Assembly (NCBI GenBank): GCA_964621215.1 | Contig: CAZULF010000114.1 | Span: 1-5,780 of the forward strand | Source of the DNA: CAZULF01 sp964621215 | GTDB taxonomy: Bacteria; Pseudomonadota; Gammaproteobacteria; UBA1113 | Length of the DNA stretch: 5,780 nucleotides | Reading direction: 5' to 3' | Shown: positions 1 through 5,724 of the stretch, in pieces | Numbering within the stretch: the stretch's first letter is position 1 | Layout: each line of letters opens with the position of its first letter | Position numbers and translations under genes: made by a program | The notes under the pieces: model-generated | Database searches by the model: none | What the model saw: the letters and a program-made list of their open reading frames with translations, nothing else | What the model was told of the DNA's origin: nothing

Positions 1-29
1 GGATCCAGGGGGTATCGATGCGTTCTGGA

Positions 30-50
30 TACCGCGGACAAGCCGCGGTA
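30..50. repeat. Short GC-rich hairpin (8-bp stem, 5-nt loop)
   Basis: TACCGCGG at 30-37 is the exact reverse complement of CCGCGGTA at 43-50, with the loop ACAAG between. The surrounding text (CTGGATACCGCGG, then CCGCGGTACGACG) has the style of short palindromic intergenic repeats dispersed in several intracellular bacteria; that family link is from memory and is not shown by this window, which holds one copy only. There is no U-tract after the stem on either strand, so it does not look like an intrinsic terminator. Confidence 0.55.
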
Positions 51-75
51 CGACGAGGACTATAGAAAATTGTCT

Positions 76-101
76 GGAATCGTTGGATTTCCAGCGATTC
101 C
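76..101. repeat. Hairpin with 12-bp stem upstream of proS
   Basis: GGAATCG at 76-82 pairs exactly with CGATTCC at 95-101. The pairing continues inward (T83 with G94 as a wobble, then T84-A93, G85-C92, G86-C91, A87-T90), leaving almost no loop. It is not followed by a T-run on the plus strand. Read on the minus strand it is followed by only a loosely T-rich stretch, so a terminator for a leftward gene beyond the window is possible but weak. It overlaps the proposed -35 element of proS. Confidence 0.5.
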
Positions 102-112
102 GAGGATACAAT
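83..112 (+). promoter_or_regulatory. Candidate sigma-70 promoter for proS
   Basis: TACAAT at 107-112 matches the -10 consensus at five of six positions. TTGGAT at 83-88 is a weak -35 (three of six) at an 18-bp spacing. Transcription would start near 118-120, right at the left edge of the large palindrome, giving a leader of about 120 nt before the proS ATG. This is the best -10-like sequence I see upstream of proS, but it rests on pattern matching alone, and transcription from further upstream cannot be excluded. Confidence 0.35.
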
Positions 113-117
113 GAGGC

Positions 118-207
118 CATTATGTAGCCTGGATGCAGCGAAGCGGAATCCGGGATTCTCGAATAGGAAACCCGGATTCCGCTTCGCTGCATCCAGGCTA
201 CATAATG
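118..207. repeat. Perfect inverted repeat, 37-bp arms with 16-nt loop
   Basis: Positions 118-154 are the exact reverse complement of 171-207. The loop is 155-170, and 156-158 can also pair with 167-169 after one A-A mismatch. The arms contain TAGCCTGGATGCAGCG and GCGGAATCCGGG, a wording I recognise as common in REP-like or MITE-like intergenic repeats of proteobacteria (established in general; copy number here is unknown). No clear target-site duplication flanks it and it encodes no transposase. A plus-strand frame can be extended upstream of proS into this palindrome to an ATG at 133, but that extension would be translated repeat and has no homology to ProRS. Perfect arms suggest either recent origin or selection on the RNA structure. 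Confidence 0.9.
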
Positions 208-225
208 TATCTAAACCCGTTTTTT

Positions 226-231
226 AGGCGA
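226..231 (+). promoter_or_regulatory. Ribosome binding site deciding the proS start
   Basis: AGGCGA lies six bases ahead of the ATG at 238, a normal spacing for a slightly degenerate Shine-Dalgarno sequence. In-frame ATGs at 133 and 205 fall inside or at the edge of the inverted repeat. The ATG at 238 gives the MRTSQYF beginning expected of bacterial ProRS, so this site supports the downstream start. A short CTAAA/TTTAG pairing (211-215 with 223-227) could partly cover it. Confidence 0.5.
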
Positions 232-237
232 ACATCT

Positions 238-1944
238 ATGCGAACTAGTCAGTATTTTATCTCTACATTAAAAGAAACCCCTGCCGATGCTGATATTCTC
301 AGTCAACAACTCATGCTACGGGCTGGGTTGATCCGCAAACTAAGTGCTGGATTATACACCTGGATGCCGTTGGGGTTGCGAGTTTTGCGCAAAGTTGAAA
401 ACATCGTACGAGAAGAGATGAATCGAGCTGGTGCAATTGAAATATTAATGCCCGCCGTTCAACCCGCTGAACTATGGCAAGAAACCGGACGTTGGGATAA
501 ATTCGGTCCGCAGTTATTGAAGATCAAAGATCGACATGCACGCGAGTTTTGTTTTGGTCCGACCCATGAAGAAGTGATTACTGATCTCGTGCGTCGTGAA
601 TTACATAGTTACAAACAATTACCATTAAACTTTTATCAAATTCAAACTAAGTTCCGTGATGAAATCCGCCCACGTTTTGGCGTGATGCGTGCGCGTGAAT
701 TTTTGATGAAAGACGCTTATTCTTTTCATATCGATAAAGCTTCGTTAGCTGAAACGTATCAAGTCATGTTCGATGCTTATACCCGTATTTTCGAGCGATT
801 AGGCTTAAAATTTCGTCCCGTGTTAGCTGATACTGGCAGTATTGGTGGTAGCCACTCGCATGAGTTTCATGTGTTAGCCGACTCAGGCGAGGATGTGATT
901 GCTTACAGCGATGCCAGCGATTACACAGCAAATTTAGAGTTGGCTCAAGCCTTGGCTCCACAAGGTCAGCGCCCTGCCCCCACCCAAGCCATGACCTTAG
1001 TTGAAACCCCGACTCAAACGACGATAGAAGATGTATCGACATTTTTGAAAATCCCCGCGGCAAAAACGGTAAAAACTCTGTTGGTGGTGGGTAAAGATAC
1101 CCCTTTAGTGGCTTTGGTTTTGCGAGGTGATCACGAATTAAACCTAATTAAAGCAGAAAAATTAGCTTCAATAGCAAACCCAGTAGAATTAGCCAGCAAT
1201 GAGGTAATCACCGCTCAAATAGGCTGTAATCCCGGTTTTATAGGGCCTGTTAATCTACCTGCTGCTATTCCCGTTATTGTGGACCGAGATGCCGCTCATT
1301 TGGCCGATTTTACCTGCGGCGCTAATCAAAACGGCAAGCATTTGCAAAGCGCAAACTGGGGGCGGGATTGTCCTGAACCTATCACGGTTGCGGATATTAG
1401 AAATGTAGTAAAAGGTGATACTAGTCCTGATGGTGTGGGCTCATTGCAGCTAACGCGCGGTATTGAAGTTGGGCACATCTTCCAATTGGGCGATAACTAT
1501 AGCAAATCCATGCGCGCCGAAGTGTTAAATGAAGATGGCACTCATGTCACCTTGCAAATGGGATGTTATGGTATTGGTGTTTCCCGTATTGTCGCTGCTG
1601 CTATTGAACAAAATAACGATGAAAATGGCATTATCTGGCCTGACGCTATGGCTCCTTTCTCAGTAGTGATTGTACCTATTAATCTGCATCGCTCTGAAGC
1701 TGTTCGAAATGTTGCTGAATCATTATATGCGGATTTAACCAACGCCGGTTTTGAAGTTTTACTCGAAGATCGAGTCGAACGTCCTGGAGTTATGTTTGCC
1801 GATATGGACTTGATTGGCATTCCACACCGCATAGTCGTGAGCGAACGCAATTTAGCTCATGGCCAGATTGAATATAAAAATCGCCGCGCTGCTGAAGCTA
1901 AATTGATTGATTTAGATAAGGTTCTGGGGGCTTTGTCATCCTGA
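238..1944 (+). CDS. proS: Prolyl-tRNA synthetase (bacterial type, class II)
   Basis: Charges tRNA-Pro with proline using ATP in the cytoplasm. The product from the ATG at 238 has 568 residues, close to the 572 of E. coli ProRS. Residues 1-220 and about 408-470 form the class II catalytic core: FGPTHEE at 106-112, motif 2 around FRDEIRPRFGVMRAREF (139-155) and motif 3 MGCYGIGVSR at 441-450 with its ATP-binding arginine. Between them, about 224-407, lies the INS (YbaK-like) editing domain that hydrolyses Ala-tRNA-Pro; it keeps LRGDHELN (295-302) and Lys279, the position known to matter for editing in E. coli. The C-terminal anticodon-binding domain begins near PFSVVIVPINL (473-483). The frame is open back to an ATG at 133, but codons 133-237 derive from the palindrome and are best left out. 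infA follows on the same strand after 102 bp and may have its own promoter. No key residue appears missing. Confidence 0.97.
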   Translation: MRTSQYFISTLKETPADADILSQQLMLRAGLIRKLSAGLYTWMPLGLRVLRKVENIVREEMNRAGAIEILMPAVQPAELWQETGRWDKFGPQLLKIKDRHAREFCFGPTHEEVITDLVRRELHSYKQLPLNFYQIQTKFRDEIRPRFGVMRAREFLMKDAYSFHIDKASLAETYQVMFDAYTRIFERLGLKFRPVLADTGSIGGSHSHEFHVLADSGEDVIAYSDASDYTANLELAQALAPQGQRPAPTQAMTLVETPTQTTIEDVSTFLKIPAAKTVKTLLVVGKDTPLVALVLRGDHELNLIKAEKLASIANPVELASNEVITAQIGCNPGFIGPVNLPAAIPVIVDRDAAHLADFTCGANQNGKHLQSANWGRDCPEPITVADIRNVVKGDTSPDGVGSLQLTRGIEVGHIFQLGDNYSKSMRAEVLNEDGTHVTLQMGCYGIGVSRIVAAAIEQNNDENGIIWPDAMAPFSVVIVPINLHRSEAVRNVAESLYADLTNAGFEVLLEDRVERPGVMFADMDLIGIPHRIVVSERNLAHGQIEYKNRRAAEAKLIDLDKVLGALSS

Positions 1945-1982
1945 GCATCGCACACTAGCATCCGGGGAAAGTGCCCACAAAT

Positions 1983-2011
1983 TTGCTATCTGGATGAAAT
2001 TACGGTAGATT
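1983..2011 (+). promoter_or_regulatory. Candidate promoter for infA
   Basis: TTGCTA (1983-1988, four of six to the -35 consensus) and TAGATT (2006-2011, four of six to the -10) are separated by exactly 17 bp. A start near 2018 would leave a leader of about 29 nt with the strong GAGGAG ribosome site at 2038-2043. The match is modest. Read-through from proS is an alternative, since no intrinsic terminator is visible between the two genes. Confidence 0.3.
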
Positions 2012-2037
2012 ACTCACTGATTTATATTTAAAATGTC

Positions 2038-2043
2038 GAGGAG
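2038..2043 (+). promoter_or_regulatory. Strong Shine-Dalgarno of infA
   Basis: GAGGAG sits three bases ahead of the ATG at 2047 (five bases if the core is taken as GAGG). It is the strongest ribosome site on the plus strand of the window, in keeping with a highly expressed initiation factor. Confidence 0.7.
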
Positions 2044-2046
2044 TTT

Positions 2047-2268
2047 ATGGCTAAAGAAGAACATATTGAAATGGCAGGTATTGTCACTGAAACCTTACCG
2101 AATACCATGTTTAGAGTGAAGCTAGAAAATGGCCACGACATTATTGCTCATATTTCAGGTAAAATGCGCAAAAACTACATTCGCATTTTGACTGGCGACA
2201 AAGTGACCGTACAACTCACGCCTTATGACCTCAGCAAGGGCCGTATTGTGTTCCGGGATAAAGAATAA
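2047..2268 (+). CDS. infA: Translation initiation factor IF-1
   Basis: IF-1 binds the A site of the 30S subunit and works with IF-2 and IF-3 to place initiator tRNA in the P site. The 73-residue product is one residue longer than E. coli IF-1 and nearly identical over long runs: MAKEE at the start, ETLPNTMFRVKLENGH (16-31), AHISGKMRKNYIRILTGDKV (34-53) and LTPYDLSKGRIVFR (57-70), ending in DKE. The whole chain is one S1-type OB fold. It lies 102 bp after proS on the same strand and converges with the 363-codon minus-strand gene, whose stop is only 20 bp away. Having infA next to clpA is a common gammaproteobacterial arrangement, here interrupted by that extra gene. Confidence 0.98.
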   Translation: MAKEEHIEMAGIVTETLPNTMFRVKLENGHDIIAHISGKMRKNYIRILTGDKVTVQLTPYDLSKGRIVFRDKE

Positions 2269-2274
2269 CGTTAG

Positions 2275-2314
2275 GGGTTGGTTCAGGCTTAGTATTTAGT
2301 CCGAGGGCTAACCC
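2275..2314. terminator. Weak stem-loop between convergent genes
   Basis: GGGTTGG (2275-2281) can pair with CTAACCC (2308-2314) as seven base pairs including one G-T, around a 26-nt loop. It lies at the convergent ends of infA and the 363-codon gene and overlaps the last codons of the latter. There is no U-tract on the plus strand. On the minus strand the stem is followed by a loosely T-rich stretch inside the infA end. It is the only terminator-like structure here and is poor by normal standards. Confidence 0.2.
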
Positions 2315-3380
2315 TGTCATCTTGTTCATCGTCTAAATCATCTTTCTTATCATCGTCCATGCTATTTTCGTTAGAATAAGACTGCGAACTACCCTCAATA
2401 GTAAAATTCGGTAAATCCCGTGAATAATCCGTGAACTCCTTCTTAACTACCTCAAAGGTTAAAACAGTTATTTTATTTTCATATCCTAGTTTATTCAACA
2501 TGCTTTGCAATTCTTCTTTATGCTGTTCTTGAACCAATATTGCTTTCACTTGCTCGAGCTCCACCATTCCTTTATGCGCTCGCTCACCTGGCATACCCTT
2601 AACTTTGTTAAGTTTATTAGGATCGACCTCTGCAGCAAATACAATAGGAAATGCATAACGAGTTTTATTTCTAAATTCATCTGTCACTTCAAAAGGCAAT
2701 AGGTTCTTCTCTATTTTTATTAGCATTTTATCTATATATTTAAATATTATTTCGAGTGAAGTAGGATACAATTGTTCCGAATAGTTTCGCGTTTTGGCGT
2801 TATTTAATGCGTCGACTAGCCTTATTTTATGATCTTTCCACTCTGGCCACATTATCATTATCGATTGCAGTAACATTACACAAGATTTCATTGCATATTT
2901 GATTTGCCCTTTTTGTGCGTTTGCGGGCACCTCTTTATCAACTTCTTCGAGCACTTTAAGGAAAGTACCTATAAAATTTTCTAGCGCTTCCGAATCACTT
3001 AAGGCATCACTTCCATCATTACGTATGGCATAACTTGCAGCAAGCTCTACACCTACCCGAGTACAATCTACACCAGAAAGATGTTCATAGTTGACTTGTC
3101 CCTTACGTTGTCCGGAAATAGCGTTGAGTGTTCCTGTGTCTCTTGTACCACATAAAGTATAAAACTTATCTGAAAATAAGGTTTTTTCATGATCTAATAA
3201 CCAACCTGAAGGCATAAGCGCTTTTGGTATTGGCGTTTCTAATAACACAGCTAGGATAGCGGATTTACTGCCATGAACCCAATTAACACCCATCTGATGG
3301 AGAGCATCTAACACTTCAGAAGAAATTTCGGGGTGATAGGAAATCGTTTTTTTACCAGAAAAAAATTTGTCGCGCAACAT
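2289..3380 (-). CDS. Unrecognised 363-residue protein, effector-like, downstream of clpA
   Basis: I do not recognise this protein. It has no signal peptide and no convincing membrane helix; the hydrophobic run CVMLLQSIMIMW (167-178) is too short. Visible segments are: WVHGSKSAIL at 34-43; a long block VNYEHLSGVD (96-105) followed by a helix ending in ELAASYA (112-118); a mostly helical middle (about 130-230); the strand-like FPIVFAAEV (244-252) followed by GERAHKGMVELEQVKAI (265-281), then a charged helix; and a polar tail from about 330 with a dense Asp/Glu/Lys stretch (342-355) ending RVSPRTKY. An early HG(S/T), a mid 'LS...A..YA' and a late 'P.VF...E..V..V..I' order loosely recalls ADP-ribosyltransferase-type folds, but this is impression and not homology. 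The ATG at 3380 is 11 nt past the clpA stop, with AGAAGAG overlapping that stop as a plausible ribosome site, so it is probably co-transcribed with clpA. An acidic tail on a soluble orphan protein would suit a type IV-secreted effector, unproven. By eye its codons are more AT-rich than those of clpA. The frame is intact. Confidence 0.8.
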   Translation of the reverse strand: MLRDKFFSGKKTISYHPEISSEVLDALHQMGVNWVHGSKSAILAVLLETPIPKALMPSGWLLDHEKTLFSDKFYTLCGTRDTGTLNAISGQRKGQVNYEHLSGVDCTRVGVELAASYAIRNDGSDALSDSEALENFIGTFLKVLEEVDKEVPANAQKGQIKYAMKSCVMLLQSIMIMWPEWKDHKIRLVDALNNAKTRNYSEQLYPTSLEIIFKYIDKMLIKIEKNLLPFEVTDEFRNKTRYAFPIVFAAEVDPNKLNKVKGMPGERAHKGMVELEQVKAILVQEQHKEELQSMLNKLGYENKITVLTFEVVKKEFTDYSRDLPNFTIEGSSQSYSNENSMDDDKKDDLDDEQDDRVSPRTKY

Positions 3381-3391
3381 TTTTTACTCTT

Positions 3392-5662
3392 CTAGCACAC
3401 TTCGTGAATTTCAAACTCCAGCTTATCTTTCGCTGCAGATAATCGTACGCTGCCGCCTTCGGCTAATTGACCAAATAGCAATTCATCCGCTAAAGGTTGT
3501 TTCACTTGTTCTTGAATCAAGCGTGCCATAGGTCGTGCACCCATTTTGGTATCATAGCCATGTACACATAACCATTCGCGTGCGCTGTCATCAACGATCA
3601 AGCTCACTTTTTTATGCGATAGTTGTTCTTCAAGTTCCATAATAAATTTATCAACCACATGTCGAATGACTTCGTGATCTAATGGTTTAAATTGAATAAT
3701 GGCATCTAATCGATTGCGAAACTCGGGTGCGAATAAATGTTTAAGTTCTTCTGCACCGTCATCCATATGATCATTTTCCATAAAGCCCATGCTTGCACGC
3801 TCCATCAATGAAACGCCAGCATTAGTTGTCATCACTAAAATAATATGACGAAAATCAGCTTTACGTCCGTTATTATCCGTTAACGTGCCATAATCCATCA
3901 CTTGCAGTAACAAATTAAATATATCAGTATGGGCTTTTTCAATTTCATCCAATAGCAAAACTGCATGCGGATGTTTAGCCACGGCTTCGGTTAATAAACC
4001 TTCTTGCTCAAAACCGACATAGCCTGGAGGCGCACCAATCAAGCGCGATACCGTGTGTTTTTCCATATATTCTGACATATCGAAACGGATAAAATGCACG
4101 CCTAATACACTGGCTAATTGCTTACATACTTCAGTTTTACCCACACCAGTCGGGCCAGCAAACAGAAAACTACCGATGGGTTTTTCTGGTTCTCGTAAAC
4201 CCGCGCGTGCTAACTTGATAGCAGAACCTAACGCTTCAATCGCTTTATCCTGGCCAAACACCATCATTTTTAAATCACGTTCCAAATTACGCAATGCTTC
4301 TTTATCCGACATAGAAACCGTTTTCGTTGGAATTCTTGCGATTTTTGCCACTACTTGTTCAATATCGGCAGTCATGATCAATTTTTTACGTTTATCAACC
4401 GGTTGTAACGCTTGAAATGCACCGGCTTCATCAACAATATCAATCGCTTTATCGGGCAAGAAACGATCCGTAATAAAACGAGCTGATAATTCTGCTGCCG
4501 CTTGTAATGAGCGTAAAGAATATTTCACACTGTGATGCGCTTCCAACTTACTTTTTAAGCCTTTTAAAATGCGGAAGGTATCATCTACTGACGGCTCATC
4601 CACATCCACTTTTTGGAAACGTCGTGATAATGCGCGATCTTTTTCAAAAATACCGCGATATTCTTGATAGGTGGTTGCTCCGATGCATTTCAGATCACCG
4701 GTAGTTAATAACGGTTTTAATAAATTAGACGCATCCATCACTCCACCAGATGCTGCGCCAGCTCCAATAATAGTGTGGATTTCATCGATGAATAAAATAG
4801 AGTTACGTTTTTCTTTTAATTCATGCAATAACGCTTTTAAGCGTTTTTCAAAATCACCGCGGTATTTTGTGCCCGCCAGTAAATTACCTAAATCCAGCAT
4901 ATACACTTGAAAATCCGCAATCAACTTAGGCACGTGACCTTCCACGATCATCTTAGCTAAACCTTCGGCGATGGCTGTTTTACCTACGCCAGCTTCACCG
5001 ACTAATAATGGATTATTTTTGCGACGTCGACATAAAATTTGGATAGTTCGTTCCACTTCAGGAATACGTCCAATTAAGGCATCTAATTCGCCACGTTGAG
5101 CTTTATCATTTAAGTTGGTTGCATAGGCTTCCAATGGGCTCACCACAGCACCAGCTCCACCAAAGCCATCTTCATCGACGCCACTACTACCAAATTCTGG
5201 ATTAGAGCTTGGGTTGTCTGACATTTTAGCAATACCATGCGAAATATAATTCACTACATCTAGGCGTGTCACATTTTCTTGTTTTAGCAGTATAACGGCT
5301 TCGCTTTCTTGTTCGCTAAAAATAGCGGCCAATACATTGGCGCCAGTCACTTCAGCCCGGCCAGCGGATTGAACGTGAAATACTGCGCGCTGCAGCACGC
5401 GTTTAAAGCCTAATGTCGGTTGCGGTTCGCGATCTGAAAAATCATCCGGAATCACGGGTGTTGTGGTAGGGTCATTCAAGTAAAATTGTAAATTATTACG
5501 TAAACGCTCCGTATTGGCACCACAGGCTCGTAAAACGCTTAAGGCCGCTGAATTATCCAGCAACGCATATAAGAGGTGCTCTATAGTCATAAATTCATGC
5601 CGATGTTCCCTTGCTTCTTTAAATGCCATGTTCAGCGTGAATTCGAGTTCTTTACTTAGCAT
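3392..5662 (-). CDS. clpA: ATP-dependent Clp protease ATP-binding subunit ClpA
   Basis: Hexameric AAA+ unfoldase that feeds substrates into the ClpP peptidase and is the partner of the ClpS adaptor. The product has 756 residues (E. coli ClpA has 758). Order of parts: Clp N-domain repeats (1-145, starting MLSKELEFTLNMAFKEAREH; this is the ClpS docking domain), a Gly/Ser/Asp-rich linker (148-175), the first AAA+ module with Walker A GEAGVGKT (222-229), pore loop KYRG (266-269) and Walker B ILFIDEIH (289-296), then the second with Walker A GPTGVGKT (503-510), pore loop GAPPGYVGF (543-551), Walker B VLLLDEIEK (568-576), TTNA (612-615) and FRNRLD (648-653). No M-domain coiled coil is inserted, which separates it from ClpB. 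The ClpP-docking tripeptide reads MGF (625-627) where E. coli has IGL. The start is fixed by homology and by GGAGG four bases upstream (5667-5671). It is the first gene of a leftward unit with the 363-codon gene, and is divergent from clpS. Confidence 0.98.
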   Translation of the reverse strand: MLSKELEFTLNMAFKEAREHRHEFMTIEHLLYALLDNSAALSVLRACGANTERLRNNLQFYLNDPTTTPVIPDDFSDREPQPTLGFKRVLQRAVFHVQSAGRAEVTGANVLAAIFSEQESEAVILLKQENVTRLDVVNYISHGIAKMSDNPSSNPEFGSSGVDEDGFGGAGAVVSPLEAYATNLNDKAQRGELDALIGRIPEVERTIQILCRRRKNNPLLVGEAGVGKTAIAEGLAKMIVEGHVPKLIADFQVYMLDLGNLLAGTKYRGDFEKRLKALLHELKEKRNSILFIDEIHTIIGAGAASGGVMDASNLLKPLLTTGDLKCIGATTYQEYRGIFEKDRALSRRFQKVDVDEPSVDDTFRILKGLKSKLEAHHSVKYSLRSLQAAAELSARFITDRFLPDKAIDIVDEAGAFQALQPVDKRKKLIMTADIEQVVAKIARIPTKTVSMSDKEALRNLERDLKMMVFGQDKAIEALGSAIKLARAGLREPEKPIGSFLFAGPTGVGKTEVCKQLASVLGVHFIRFDMSEYMEKHTVSRLIGAPPGYVGFEQEGLLTEAVAKHPHAVLLLDEIEKAHTDIFNLLLQVMDYGTLTDNNGRKADFRHIILVMTTNAGVSLMERASMGFMENDHMDDGAEELKHLFAPEFRNRLDAIIQFKPLDHEVIRHVVDKFIMELEEQLSHKKVSLIVDDSAREWLCVHGYDTKMGARPMARLIQEQVKQPLADELLFGQLAEGGSVRLSAAKDKLEFEIHEVC

Positions 5663-5666
5663 GTGG

Positions 5667-5671
5667 CCTCC
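5667..5671 (-). promoter_or_regulatory. Shine-Dalgarno of clpA
   Basis: On the minus strand GGAGG lies four bases before the ATG at 5662. The strong match and good spacing confirm the start that also gives the family-typical N-terminus. Confidence 0.75.
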
Positions 5672-5677
5672 AACCTA

Positions 5678-5707
5678 ATTATTAACTTTTTCAATTTTAC
5701 ACATCAA
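5678..5707 (-). promoter_or_regulatory. Candidate clpA promoter in the clpA-clpS divergent gap
   Basis: Read on the minus strand, TTGATG (5707-5702) and AATAAT (5683-5678, five of six to the -10 consensus) are 18 bp apart. A start near 5671 would make a very short leader that cuts into the ribosome site, which argues against it. A second -10-like sequence, TAAAAT (5699-5694, five of six), would start transcription near 5687 with a 25-nt leader but has no good -35. The AT-rich gap clearly can hold a clpA promoter; which element is used cannot be decided by eye. The -35 region would lie just ahead of the conserved ClpS core. Confidence 0.35.
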
Positions 5708-5724
5708 CGGATTCTGGTGCGCTC

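Noticed and set aside
118..207. Large palindrome as an intrinsic terminator
   Set aside because: The nearest T-run (220-225) is 12 bases past the stem, and the structure sits directly in front of proS in the sense direction.
133..237. N-terminal extension of ProRS from ATG 133 (or 205)
   Set aside because: These codons are the palindrome and its flank translated. They have no ProRS homology, and the ATG at 238 gives the family-typical start with a plausible ribosome site.
1..237. CRISPR array or transposon end
   Set aside because: The palindromes differ in sequence and spacing, there are no regular spacers, and no transposase or target duplication is visible.
764..1063. 99-codon minus-strand frame inside proS
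   Set aside because: Antisense shadow of a strongly conserved gene, with no ribosome site and no recognisable protein.
1566..1850. 94-codon minus-strand frame inside proS
   Set aside because: Lies opposite motif 3 and the anticodon domain; a coding shadow only.
2505..2702. 65-codon plus-strand frame opposite the 363-codon gene
   Set aside because: Phe/His/Cys-rich translation typical of antisense to an AT-rich gene. I considered a small antitoxin or immunity protein but saw no ribosome site or family motif.
4053..4910. Three plus-strand frames opposite clpA (4053-4415, 4507-4704, 4671-4910)
   Set aside because: All are shadows of the conserved AAA+ modules of ClpA.
3392..5662. ClpB or ClpC instead of ClpA
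   Set aside because: There is no middle coiled-coil insertion, the N-domain matches ClpA closely, and a ClpP-docking tripeptide is present.
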